From contig NZ_JACHIU010000001.1 of NCBI RefSeq assembly GCF_014207705.1, positions 5,448,501-5,512,500 of the forward strand: DNA of 64,000 nt. Reading direction: 5' to 3'. How positions within the stretch are numbered: position 1 is the stretch's first letter; every line of letters starts with the position of its first letter. The position numbers and the translations under genes are program-made. The stretch is from Sphaerisporangium rubeum. Its GTDB lineage: Bacteria; Actinomycetota; Actinomycetes; Streptosporangiales; Streptosporangiaceae. This document shows, one piece after another, positions 31,507 through 39,937 of the stretch. The notes beneath the pieces are model-generated. The model was not told the origin of the DNA. It searched no databases and saw only the letters and a program-made list of their open reading frames with translations.

Positions 31507-32811
31507 TCAGCCCGACAGGCGGATGGGGTTGACGATGTCGGCGTAGATGAGCAGCGTGCTCGTGACGAGCAGGACGGCGACCACGGCGTACGTCAGAGGC
31601 AGGGCCTTGGCGATGTCGACGTACCCGGGGGTGGGGCGGCGGCGCACGCGTGCGTAGGCACGTTTGATGCCTTCCCACAGCGCGCCGGCGATCTGGCCGC
31701 CGTCCAGCGGGAGCAGCGGGACAAGGTTGAACAGGCCGATGGCGAGGTTCACCAGTGCGACGAGCTGGATCAGCGAGATGATCTTGGCGTCGAGCGGTGC
31801 GGCGGACGCGGCGATCTCACCGCCGATGCGGCCGGCGCCGACGATGCTGGCGGGGCTGTCGAGGTCGCGCTTGGCGCCGCTGAAGGCGGCGTCCCAGACG
31901 TTGCCGAGGCGCTCGGGGAACTTGGCCAGCGCGGCGGCGGTGCGCGCGGTGATGTCGCCCATGGTGCTGAAGACGTAACCGATGCCCTGCCGCTCGACGA
32001 CCATCACCGAGCTCACACCGAGGAAGCCCGCGTTCTTCTCGATCTTGGTGGGGTCATCGGGGGAGGGAGCGTCGCGGCCGATGAGCGTGGGGGTGAGGGT
32101 GACCGGCCGGCCGTTGCGCTCGATCTGGAGGGTGATCGGTCCCGCGCCGTGCGCGCGGATCAGCCCGGTCGCCTGCTCCCAGGTGGTGATGCGGGTGCCG
32201 CCGACGGCGACGATCTTGTCGTTGACATGCAGGCCGGCCAGCGCCGCGGGTGACTTGGGGTGTGCGGAGGTGCACTGCTTGCCCTGCTGCTGCTCCTGGA
32301 CCGTCATCACGCACTGGGACACCGTGGCCACGATCGGCTTGGCGACCTGGATGCCGAAGCCCATGAAGACGACGGCGAACAGCAGGAAGGCCAGCACGAA
32401 GTTCATGGCGGGGCCGCCGATGAAGATGATCAGGCGCTGCCACCACGGCTTGCGGTACAGCACGCGGTCCTCGTCACCGGGCCTGACGTCCTCGAGCGAG
32501 GCCTGGCGCGCGCTCTCGATCAGGCCCTGCCAGTAGCCGGTGGACAGGTTGCGCAGCTTGCCGTGGTCCTGGGGCCGCGGCGGAAGCGGCCCGATCATGC
32601 GGATGTAGCCGCCGAGCGGAATCCATTTCACGCCGTATTCGGTTTCCTTGCCCCGCCTGGACCACAGGGTGGGGCCGAATCCGACCATGTACTGGGTGAC
32701 CTTCACGCCGAAGAACTTGGCGGGGACCAGGTGGCCGATCTCGTGCAGGGCAATCGACGCCATCAAGCCGAGGAAGAAGATGAGAAACCCGGCCACGACG
32801 AGCCAGCTCAT
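31507..32811 (-). CDS. Site-2 intramembrane metalloprotease (RIP, RseP/Rip1 family)
   Basis: 434 residues from the ATG at 32811 (GGAGG about 9 bases upstream), which gives MSWLVVAGFLIFFLG, a membrane segment running straight into the active site HEIGH at about 23-27. A central PDZ domain (about 155-260) and the second active-site motif FNLVPLLPLDGGQI near residue 370 are complete. It cuts anti-sigma factors and other membrane proteins within the bilayer. The common neighbours dxr and ispG are not present here. Confidence 0.93.
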   Translation of the reverse strand: MSWLVVAGFLIFFLGLMASIALHEIGHLVPAKFFGVKVTQYMVGFGPTLWSRRGKETEYGVKWIPLGGYIRMIGPLPPRPQDHGKLRNLSTGYWQGLIESARQASLEDVRPGDEDRVLYRKPWWQRLIIFIGGPAMNFVLAFLLFAVVFMGFGIQVAKPIVATVSQCVMTVQEQQQGKQCTSAHPKSPAALAGLHVNDKIVAVGGTRITTWEQATGLIRAHGAGPITLQIERNGRPVTLTPTLIGRDAPSPDDPTKIEKNAGFLGVSSVMVVERQGIGYVFSTMGDITARTAAALAKFPERLGNVWDAAFSGAKRDLDSPASIVGAGRIGGEIAASAAPLDAKIISLIQLVALVNLAIGLFNLVPLLPLDGGQIAGALWEGIKRAYARVRRRPTPGYVDIAKALPLTYAVVAVLLVTSTLLIYADIVNPIRLSG

Positions 32812-33062
32812 AGGTGCGGCCTCCCACATGCGGAGAAGTGCGTTGGGTTCGGATTGCCCTGTGACGAGACTAACCGAACTCCGGCACGCCCCGGACCAGG
32901 CGGGTTAATCATCCTCACACTGACCGACCGCAGGAGTGACTTGCGCGAGATGCAGCGAATCGAGAGACTGCATTGACGGTACGCAATCATCTCGACACCG
33001 TGGGATATGACTCGGTTAAGTAACATTTGCCGGATTCTGCGCCAATGCCCCCTAGGAGAACC

Positions 33063-33668
33063 TTGATACGCATCCTGGTTGCCGAACATCTCCCCCTCGT
33101 CCGGCGGGGACTGGTGGCCTCGCTGGACGCGGAGAAGGATCTCGCGGTGATCGCCGATGTGGCCTGTGGCGAGTACGTCGTGCCGGCGGCGCTGGAGCTC
33201 GACCCTGACGTCGCCGTCATGGACGTGGACCTCCCCGACCTCGACGGCCTGACCGTGGCGACCCGGCTGCACGACAAGGCGCCGAGGTGCAGGGTGCTGC
33301 TGCTGTCCGCGCAGCCCAACCCGGGCCAGGTGCGCCGTGCCTTCGCCGCGCACGCCTTGGGTTTCCTGAGCATCGACGTGGCCCCTGAGCAGTTGTCCGA
33401 CGGCATCAGGAAGGTCGCCTCCGGACGCAAGGCCGTCGACTCCGATCTCGCCATCGCCGCGCTGACGTCGGCGGACAACCCCCTGACGCCAAGAGAGATG
33501 GACGTGCTGCGGCTCGCGGCGCAAGGCTCGGCCTCCAAGGAGATCGCCGCCAAGCTGTACCTGTCCGTGGGAACGGTCCGCAACCATCTGTCGCGGGTGA
33601 TGTACAAGACCGGTGCGCGCAACCGCCTGGACGCCGTGCGCATCGCGAGCGAGGCCGGCTGGCTGTAG
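33063..33668 (+). CDS. NarL/LuxR-family response regulator with atypical receiver
   Basis: 201 residues from the TTG at 33063 (AGGAG upstream). The receiver keeps the phospho-acceptor Asp54 (VMDVDLPDLDG) and Ser82. However, the second acidic residue near the N-terminus is His9 (VAEHLPLVR rather than VAED) and the conserved Lys is missing (FLSID, residues 101-105). The C-terminal LuxR HTH (about 140-195; LTPREMDVLRLAAQGSASKE) is normal. No sensor kinase is adjacent. It may work without phosphorylation. Convergent with the PP2C gene. Confidence 0.87.
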   Translation: MIRILVAEHLPLVRRGLVASLDAEKDLAVIADVACGEYVVPAALELDPDVAVMDVDLPDLDGLTVATRLHDKAPRCRVLLLSAQPNPGQVRRAFAAHALGFLSIDVAPEQLSDGIRKVASGRKAVDSDLAIAALTSADNPLTPREMDVLRLAAQGSASKEIAAKLYLSVGTVRNHLSRVMYKTGARNRLDAVRIASEAGWL

Positions 33669-33684
33669 GAAGGTGGCCTGCCGG

Positions 33685-34800
33685 TCAGGGACGCCAGATG
33701 AGGATGAGCGCGCAGTCGTCGTTGTGACCGGCGGACATGGAGTCGACCAGCGGCCGGGCCCCGCTCAGGAAGCCTGACGGCACCAGCCGCTCGGCCTCGC
33801 CGAGCAGCCGGTCGAGGCCGGAGTCGATGTCGCGTCCCGGCTGCTCGATCAGGCCGTCGGTGTACAGCATGAGCGCGTCGCCCTTGTGCAGCACGCCGTT
33901 GTCCGGCTCGCAGTGCAGGTCCGGCACGACGCCGAGCACCACTCCCTTGGCGGCGGAGACCTGCCAGGTGCCGGTGCCGGCGTCGAACTTCACCACAGGC
34001 GGATGCCCGGCCGAGGTGATCTGGTAGGCCCCGGTGGACAGGTCGAGCCGCAGGTGGACGGCGGTGACGAAACCCTCGCCCTCGGGCTGGCGGTGCAGGT
34101 AGGCGTTGCAGGCGGGGAGGAACGCGTCGACCGAGCCGAGCAGCCCGCCGAACGTCCCCGACAGCATGAGCGCTCTGGTGCCGGCGTCGACCCCTTTGCC
34201 CGACACGTCGACGAGCGCGATCTCCAGGATGTCGCCGTTGCGGGTGGACACCAGGAAGTCGCCGCCGAACGACGACCCGCCGGCCTGCTTGAGAACGACC
34301 TTGGAGCCCCAGTCCTTGCGAAGCGCGGGCAGGTCACCCTGCCGTTTGAGCCGGTCGCGCAGCTCCAGCAGCATGACGTCGCCGCGCAGGCCCTGCACGC
34401 CGAGCACGCCGCGGGTGCGTGCCATGAGGACGGCGAGCACCATGGTGAAGCCGAGCGTGACCAGCGTGCCCGGCGTGAGGTGGCGCGGGCCGAGCAGCAC
34501 GGCGATGGTGCCGAGCGCGACGAACTCCGAGCACAGCAGCACCGCCAGGCTGCGCAGCCGCAGCTGCAGGCCGCCGACCAGCGTCACGAGGATGAACAGG
34601 CTGGGTGAGAACCACTCGCTGGAGACCCGCGCGGAGAGGAAGCCGAGCGTCAGCGTGAGCAGGCTCAAGGTGATCAAGAGATTGCGGTCACGTGCCAGTG
34701 GCCCCCTGCGGAGGAATCGCACGATCCGCACCAGAAAAGGGATGCGCACCAAGATCGCGCGGAGCCGCGGGGGGATCAGCGGCGCCGGACGGGAACTCAT
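33685..34800 (-). CDS. Membrane-anchored PP2C/SpoIIE-type serine phosphatase
   Basis: 371 residues. The first 130 carry about four hydrophobic segments (for example LLITLSLLTLTLGFL and FTMVLAVLMA). The rest is a SpoIIE-type phosphatase with metal-binding Asp residues in FGGDFL, ALVDVSGKGVDAGTRAL and HNDDCALIL, and ITSAGHPPVV. Such enzymes remove phosphate from anti-anti-sigma factors in partner-switching circuits (known of the family). No anti-sigma gene is adjacent. Starts at ATG 34800. Confidence 0.88.
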   Translation of the reverse strand: MSSRPAPLIPPRLRAILVRIPFLVRIVRFLRRGPLARDRNLLITLSLLTLTLGFLSARVSSEWFSPSLFILVTLVGGLQLRLRSLAVLLCSEFVALGTIAVLLGPRHLTPGTLVTLGFTMVLAVLMARTRGVLGVQGLRGDVMLLELRDRLKRQGDLPALRKDWGSKVVLKQAGGSSFGGDFLVSTRNGDILEIALVDVSGKGVDAGTRALMLSGTFGGLLGSVDAFLPACNAYLHRQPEGEGFVTAVHLRLDLSTGAYQITSAGHPPVVKFDAGTGTWQVSAAKGVVLGVVPDLHCEPDNGVLHKGDALMLYTDGLIEQPGRDIDSGLDRLLGEAERLVPSGFLSGARPLVDSMSAGHNDDCALILIWRP

Positions 34801-34918
34801 GATGGAGCCGACTCTATCTGGCCCGATGCCCTTTGGGCAGCCTACTTGACCAAGACCTTGATCATTAAACGGGTATATTAGGTGGCCGATCCGGTTTGCC
34901 CGGTCCTACCGTGACTCC

Positions 34919-36172
34919 GTGACGTCTCAGCCAAGTCCCCGGTTCAGCCCTGCCATACGCACCCTCGACAAGTCGGAGTGGCCCCTCTGGATGGCCGTGT
35001 TCCAGGAGGCCTTCAACCAGGAGTTCGCGCCGTCCCGCGACGCGCGCTTCAAGTCGGTGGTCGAGTTCGACCGCTCACTTGGCGCCTTCGACGGCGACGT
35101 GCTGGTCGGCACCACCGCCGGCCTGTCCTTCTCCATGACCGTCCCCGGGGGGCCGCGTCCGGTGTGCGGTGTGACCGCCGTCTCGGTGCTGCCGTCACAC
35201 CGGCGCAGGGGGGTGTTGTCCTCGCTGATGCGCCGCCAGCTCGACGACCTGCACGAGCGCGGTGAGGCGCTCGCCGCGCTGTACGCCTCGGAGGCCGGCA
35301 TCTACGGCCGCTTCGGCTACGGAAGGGCCGTGGACAATCTCTTCTTCCGCATCCCGCGCCGTGGCGCGCGGCTCGCCGCGCACGCGCCGTCCGACCCGGC
35401 GCTGCGGTTGCGGGTGGCGAGGCCCGCGGAGGTGCGCGACGACCTGGAGCGCGTGTTCGAGGCCGTGCGGCCCACGCGGCCCGGCCTGTACGCGCGGTCC
35501 GCCGAGCGCTGGAGCGCGCTGCTGGCCGACGACGAGACCGCCCGCCGCGGCGACGGGCCGCTGCGCTGCGTGGTCGCCGAGGACGACGCCGGGGTCAGGG
35601 GCTACGCGCTGTTCCGCGTCAAGGCGCAGTTCACCGACCACGACGTGCCGGACGGCGAGGTCCTGCTCATGGAGCTGTTCGCCGTGGACCCGGCCGCGTA
35701 CACGACGGTGTGGGGCCACGTGCTCGACCGGGACCTGTGCTCCAGCGTGTTCGCGTACAACCGGCCCGCCGACGACCCGATCATCCACCTGCTCGCCGAG
35801 CCCCGGCACCTCAACGCGGGCTGGCTCGACGAGATGTGGATCCGGGTGGTGGACCTGGAGCGCGCGATGCCGATGCGCGCGTACTCGGCGGCGGCCGACG
35901 TGGTCATCGAGGTCGAGGACCCCGTGTGCCCGTGGAACCAGGGCCGGTGGCGGCTGTCGTGCGACCGCGAGGGTGCCACGTGGTCGCGGACCACCGACCC
36001 CGCCGACCTCACCCTGCCGGTCAGCGTGCTCGGCGCGGCGTACCTCGGCGGCCGTCCGCTCGGGACGTTCCACTCCGCCGGGATCGCCGAGGAGCACCGC
36101 AGAGGCGCGCTGCGTGAGCTGTCCGCCGCGATGCTGTGGGAGATCGCCCCCTGGGGCGGCCTCACCTTCTGA
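34919..36172 (+). CDS. Eis-like GNAT family N-acetyltransferase
   Basis: 417 residues with two GNAT-like halves, as in the Eis family: the acetyl-CoA site VSVLPSHRRRGVLSSLMRRQ lies at about 91-110 and a second GNAT fold follows in the middle. A sterol-carrier-like C-terminal domain ends IAPWGGLTF. Mycobacterial Eis acetylates aminoglycosides and proteins; the substrate here is unknown. GTG start at 34919. A TATATT sequence about 45 bases upstream could be a -10; no Shine-Dalgarno is obvious. Confidence 0.83.
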   Translation: MTSQPSPRFSPAIRTLDKSEWPLWMAVFQEAFNQEFAPSRDARFKSVVEFDRSLGAFDGDVLVGTTAGLSFSMTVPGGPRPVCGVTAVSVLPSHRRRGVLSSLMRRQLDDLHERGEALAALYASEAGIYGRFGYGRAVDNLFFRIPRRGARLAAHAPSDPALRLRVARPAEVRDDLERVFEAVRPTRPGLYARSAERWSALLADDETARRGDGPLRCVVAEDDAGVRGYALFRVKAQFTDHDVPDGEVLLMELFAVDPAAYTTVWGHVLDRDLCSSVFAYNRPADDPIIHLLAEPRHLNAGWLDEMWIRVVDLERAMPMRAYSAAADVVIEVEDPVCPWNQGRWRLSCDREGATWSRTTDPADLTLPVSVLGAAYLGGRPLGTFHSAGIAEEHRRGALRELSAAMLWEIAPWGGLTF

Positions 36173-36185
36173 GTAGGATCCGGTC

Positions 36186-36386
36186 ATGGCACTGCAAAGC
36201 TTGCAGATCACCACGATCACCGCGATGCGCGCACGGGACGTGTCACGTCCGGACGCCGAACACCAGGAGGCCGCCGACCGGCGGCCTCTGCGTGACGAGA
36301 CGCCTCGCAAGGCAGAGACGCCGGCGCGCCGCTCCGAGGCCCAGCCGCCGCGGCGCAAGCCGGAGACCCGGCGGCGCGGCGGCTGA
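36186..36386 (+). CDS. Small hypothetical basic protein
   Basis: 66 residues, starting MALQSLQITTITAMRARDVS, followed by a low-complexity Arg/Pro/Glu tail. AGGA lies 7 bases before the ATG and the gene starts 13 bases after the Eis-like gene, so it could be cotranscribed. I recognise no family. The start and Shine-Dalgarno support it; the composition of the tail makes it uncertain. Confidence 0.45.
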   Translation: MALQSLQITTITAMRARDVSRPDAEHQEAADRRPLRDETPRKAETPARRSEAQPPRRKPETRRRGG

Positions 36387-36397
36387 GGCGGCCGGCG

Positions 36398-36874
36398 TCA
36401 GTCGCCGGCGGGCAGCGGCGGCACGGCGCCTGTGGTCTCGTAGTCGGCGAGTTGCGTGATGCGGCGGCGGTGGCGCTCGTCGCCGGAGAACGGCGTGCTC
36501 AGGAACACCTCGACCAGGCGGGTGGCCTCCTCGACGGTGTGCATGCGCGCGCCGATGGCCACGACGTTGGCGTCGTTGTGCTTGCGGCCGAGCGCGGCGG
36601 TCTCCTCGCTCCAGGCCAGCGCGGCGCGGATGCCGACCACCTTGTTGGCGGCGATCTGCTCGCCGTTGCCCGAACCGCCGATCACGACGCCGAGCCCGTC
36701 GGGGTCGGCGGCCACGGCCTCGGCCGCGCGCAGCACGAAGACGGGATAGTCGTCCTCGGCGTCGTAGACGTACGCGCCGTGGTCGGCGACGTCGTGACCC
36801 TGGTCCTTGAGCCAGGTCACCAGGTGGTTCTTGAGTTCGTGGCCGGCGTGGTCGGCGGCGAGGTAGACGCGCAC
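36398..36874 (-). CDS. rpiB: Ribose-5-phosphate isomerase B
   Basis: 158 residues. RpiB interconverts ribose-5-phosphate and ribulose-5-phosphate in the pentose phosphate pathway. It has the N-terminal LAADHAGHELKNHL and the active-site GGSGNGEQIAANKVVGIRAA. In that segment Ser replaces the catalytic Cys of the E. coli type and a nearby Glu serves instead, as in Mycobacterium tuberculosis RpiB (known). GTG start at 36874. Convergent with the gene before it. Confidence 0.93.
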   Translation of the reverse strand: MRVYLAADHAGHELKNHLVTWLKDQGHDVADHGAYVYDAEDDYPVFVLRAAEAVAADPDGLGVVIGGSGNGEQIAANKVVGIRAALAWSEETAALGRKHNDANVVAIGARMHTVEEATRLVEVFLSTPFSGDERHRRRITQLADYETTGAVPPLPAGD

Positions 36875-37006
36875 GGGCTCATCATCGCAGCCACGTGCCC
36901 GGCGGGTCCAACCGGGCGGGCCGCCACGCCGCAGGAGACGCCGGCCTGCCGCTCGTCCGCTAGAGTAAGAGGCACTTGGCGAACAGACCCCTTACAGGAG
37001 AGTGGT

Positions 37007-37495
37007 ATGCGCGACATCCGCGTGATCGGCGACCCGGTGCTGCGCACTCCCGCCGCGCCGGTCACCGAATTCGGCAAGGACCTGCGGCGGCTGATCGACG
37101 AGATGACGGAGGCCATGTACGCCGCGGACGGCGTCGGTCTCGCCGGGCCGCAGATCGGCGTGCCGAAGCGGCTGTTCGTGTACGACGTGAGCGGCCGTAA
37201 GGGGCACGTCGTCAACCCTGAGCTGACGGTCGACGACCCCGAGACCGTCCTGGACGAGGAGGGCTGCCTGTCGGTCCCCGGCCGCGCGACCGGCAAGCCG
37301 CTGTACGCCGCCACGCCACGCGCCGCCGGCGTCACCGTGCGCGGCGTCGACCGCCTCGGCAGACCGGTGACGCTGAAGGCCCGCGGCCTGACGGCACGCT
37401 GCTTCCAGCACGAGTGCGACCACCTGGACGGCGTCCTGTACGTCGACCGCCTCGCCAAGGACGCCGCTCGCGGGATCCTGCTCCAGGCCCCCTGA
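37007..37495 (+). CDS. def: Peptide deformylase
   Basis: 162 residues. It removes the formyl group from new N-termini. All three motifs are present: GVGLAGPQIG (about 43-52), EGCLSVPG (about 85-92, metal Cys) and QHECDHLDG (about 127-135, metal His pair). ATG at 37007 is preceded by AGGAG; an upstream extension of the frame is spurious. No fmt gene is adjacent. Confidence 0.95.
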   Translation: MRDIRVIGDPVLRTPAAPVTEFGKDLRRLIDEMTEAMYAADGVGLAGPQIGVPKRLFVYDVSGRKGHVVNPELTVDDPETVLDEEGCLSVPGRATGKPLYAATPRAAGVTVRGVDRLGRPVTLKARGLTARCFQHECDHLDGVLYVDRLAKDAARGILLQAP

Positions 37496-37516
37496 CCTCC
37501 GGAACCCGGGAGCCCT

Positions 37517-38923
37517 TCAGAACTGGAGTGCCTTGACCTCCTGGTACTCCCGCAGACCATGCTCGCCGAGCTCACGGCCCACCCCCGACTGCTTGTAGCC
37601 GCCGAACGGCGCGGACGGGTCGAAACGTCCGCCGTTGATCGCGACCTGGCCGGTGCGCAGCCGCCGGGCCACGGCGACCGCGGCCTCCTCGGTCTCGCCC
37701 CACACCGCGCCGGCCAGGCCGTACGGCGTGCCGTCGGCGATCTCGACGGCTTCGTCCTCGGTGAGGTACGCCACGATGACCAGCACCGGCCCGAAGATCT
37801 CCTCCTGCTCGATCGCCATGCCGGGCTCCACCCCGGCGAAGACCACCGGCTCGACGTAGAAGCCGCGCTCCAGAGGCGGGTCGGTGCCCCCCGTCACCAG
37901 CCGTGCGCCTTCCTCCTGCCCCCGGTTGACGTACCGGACCACCCGATCGCGTTGCGCGGCCGACACCAGGGGGCCGAGCCGGGTGGCCTCGTCGAACGGG
38001 TCGCCGACGGTGTACCGGGCCGTGGCCGCCACCGCGAGCTCCACGGCCTCGTCGTAGTGGTCGCGGTGCACCAGCATGCGGCTCCACGCCGAGCAGGTCT
38101 GCCCGGAGTTGAGGTAGGCGTTCGCCACACCGGCCCTGACCGCGGCCCGCAGGTCGGCCCCCGGCAGGATCACGTTGGCCGATTTGCCGCCGAGCTCCAG
38201 CGCGACCCGTTTGACGGTGTGCGCGGCCAGCGCCGCCACTCTCCGGCCGGCCCGGGTGGAGCCGGTGAACGACACCATGTCGACGCCGGGGTGAGCGGCG
38301 AGCGCCTCTCCGACCACGGGGCCGTGACCGCTGACCAGGTTGAAGACGCCGGCAGGCAGCCCGGCCTCGTGGAGGATCTCGGTGAACGCGTACGCGGCGA
38401 GCGGTGCGATCTCGCTCGGTTTGAGCACCACGGTGCACCCGGCGGCCAGGGCCGGCGCGACCTTGCACACGACCTGGTGGAGCGGGTAGTTCCACGGGGT
38501 GATCGCGGCGACGACACCGGCGGGCTCGCGCACGATCAGCGAACGGCCCGCGCGCCGGCCGGTCTCGTCCAGCTCCTCGGCCATGCGCGCGTGGTCCTCC
38601 AGCACGGCGAGAGGCAGCAGGGTCTGGACCTTGAGCGCCATGGCGTACGGCGCACCCATGTCGGCGGCGATGATGCGCGCGACCTGCTCGGCGCGCTCGC
38701 GCAGCAGCCGCGCGGCGGCCCGCAGCAGCGCGCCGCGCTCGGCGGCCGGGGTGCGCGACCATGCGGGGAACGCCTCGCGCGCGGCGGCGACGGCGCGGTC
38801 CACGTCGTGCGCCGACCCGGACGGCACCCGGTCGATCACCCGCTCGGTGGCCGGATCGACGACGTCGGTCCCGTCCCCCGAGGAGGACGGGACCCAGGTG
38901 CCGCGCACGTAAAGCTGCCGCAT
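37517..38923 (-). CDS. NAD(P)-dependent aldehyde dehydrogenase
   Basis: 468 residues. It carries ITPWNYPLHQVVCKVAPALA (about 130-150), the FTGSTRAGRRVAALA segment, the general-base motif LELGGKSANVI (about 238-248), catalytic Cys in NSGQTCSAWSRM (about 273-278), and the C-terminal PFGGYKQSGVGRELGEHGL. The signature is of the broad ALDH superfamily without the MmsA features, so it is not a second semialdehyde dehydrogenase of the CoA type. The substrate is unknown. Convergent with def, 21 bases apart. Confidence 0.87.
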   Translation of the reverse strand: MRQLYVRGTWVPSSSGDGTDVVDPATERVIDRVPSGSAHDVDRAVAAAREAFPAWSRTPAAERGALLRAAARLLRERAEQVARIIAADMGAPYAMALKVQTLLPLAVLEDHARMAEELDETGRRAGRSLIVREPAGVVAAITPWNYPLHQVVCKVAPALAAGCTVVLKPSEIAPLAAYAFTEILHEAGLPAGVFNLVSGHGPVVGEALAAHPGVDMVSFTGSTRAGRRVAALAAHTVKRVALELGGKSANVILPGADLRAAVRAGVANAYLNSGQTCSAWSRMLVHRDHYDEAVELAVAATARYTVGDPFDEATRLGPLVSAAQRDRVVRYVNRGQEEGARLVTGGTDPPLERGFYVEPVVFAGVEPGMAIEQEEIFGPVLVIVAYLTEDEAVEIADGTPYGLAGAVWGETEEAAVAVARRLRTGQVAINGGRFDPSAPFGGYKQSGVGRELGEHGLREYQEVKALQF

Positions 38924-39076
38924 GCCCTGCCTTCGCGCCGTGGCGGCGTCCTCCCCCCGGCGGACCCTACCCGGACGACGTTACGGCGCGGCGCGCGCGA
39001 TGGTCACTCCCTGATTCCGGTTGTTGACAAGTCGTAACCTGAGGGATGCTCGCGCCGCGTCGCCGATGGGTGCGGA

Positions 39077-39715
39077 TCAGGTGAAGACGGGCTCGCGCGT
39101 GCGGGAACGCTTGAGTTCGAAGAAGCCGTCGGTGCCGGCGACCAGCAGCACGCCGTCCCACAGTTTGCCGGCGGCCTCACCCTTGGGTGCGGGGCTGACG
39201 ACCGGGCCGAAGTAGGCGACGTCGCCGACCCTGATGATGGGGGTGCCGACCTCCTGGCCGACCAGGGTGATGCCGCGTTCGTGCGAGCGGCGCACGGCGT
39301 CGTCGTACTGGGTGGAGTCGGCGGCGGCGACCAGCCCGGGGTCGAGGCCCAGGGATTCGAGCGCCTCGCCGAGCGTGCGGCGCACCGCGGCGACGCGGTC
39401 CTCGCCCTTGGTGTCGCCGAGCGCGGCCTCGTTGTGGAACCGGGTCCCGATCGCGGTGTAGAGGTCGCCGAGGACGTCGTCGCCGTACTTCTCGGCGGCG
39501 GCCTGCAGGACACGCACCGAGGCCATCGCGTCCTTGAGGACGGCGCGGTAGTCGTCGGAGATGTCCTTGTCCTCGTTCAGGACGGCGAGGCTCATGATGT
39601 GCCAGCGGGGCTCGATCTCGCGCACCTTCTGGACCTCGTGGATCCAGCGGGACGTCATCCAGGCCCACGGGCACAGCGGGTCGAACCAGAAATCGACCGG
39701 TGTTCTTTCGGTCAT
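39077..39715 (-). CDS. DsbA-like protein of the mycothiol-dependent nitroreductase (Rv2466c) family
   Basis: 212 residues from the ATG at 39715 (AGGGAG 10 bases upstream). It closely follows the layout of Rv2466c, with VDFWFDPLCPWAWMTSRWIH near the start, then HIMSLAVLNEDKDI and GTPIIRVGDVAYFGPV with a cis-Pro. The active site is CPWA, so the resolving Cys of the CPWC form is replaced by Ala, giving a monothiol design that would form mixed disulfides with mycothiol. Role in oxidative stress and nitro-drug reduction is known for Rv2466c only. Ends RTREPVFT. Confidence 0.83.
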   Translation of the reverse strand: MTERTPVDFWFDPLCPWAWMTSRWIHEVQKVREIEPRWHIMSLAVLNEDKDISDDYRAVLKDAMASVRVLQAAAEKYGDDVLGDLYTAIGTRFHNEAALGDTKGEDRVAAVRRTLGEALESLGLDPGLVAAADSTQYDDAVRRSHERGITLVGQEVGTPIIRVGDVAYFGPVVSPAPKGEAAGKLWDGVLLVAGTDGFFELKRSRTREPVFT

Positions 39716-39937
39716 GGCACTCATGCTCCCTGCGGGGTCCGTCGCCGCGGCGATCCGCGACACAACCCCTAACCCACCCCGGACGCCGTTCTATTCCAGT
39801 CTTAAAGAGTATGAAATACGGATATCCCGGTGGGACCCGCGGGGAGAAACCCGTGCGCCATCACGGCGTCCGACGTGGCAGGATTCATGCATCCCTTCCG
39901 CGAGGAGGCGGGAGGTGCGCCAGGACGAGGAGTGGAT

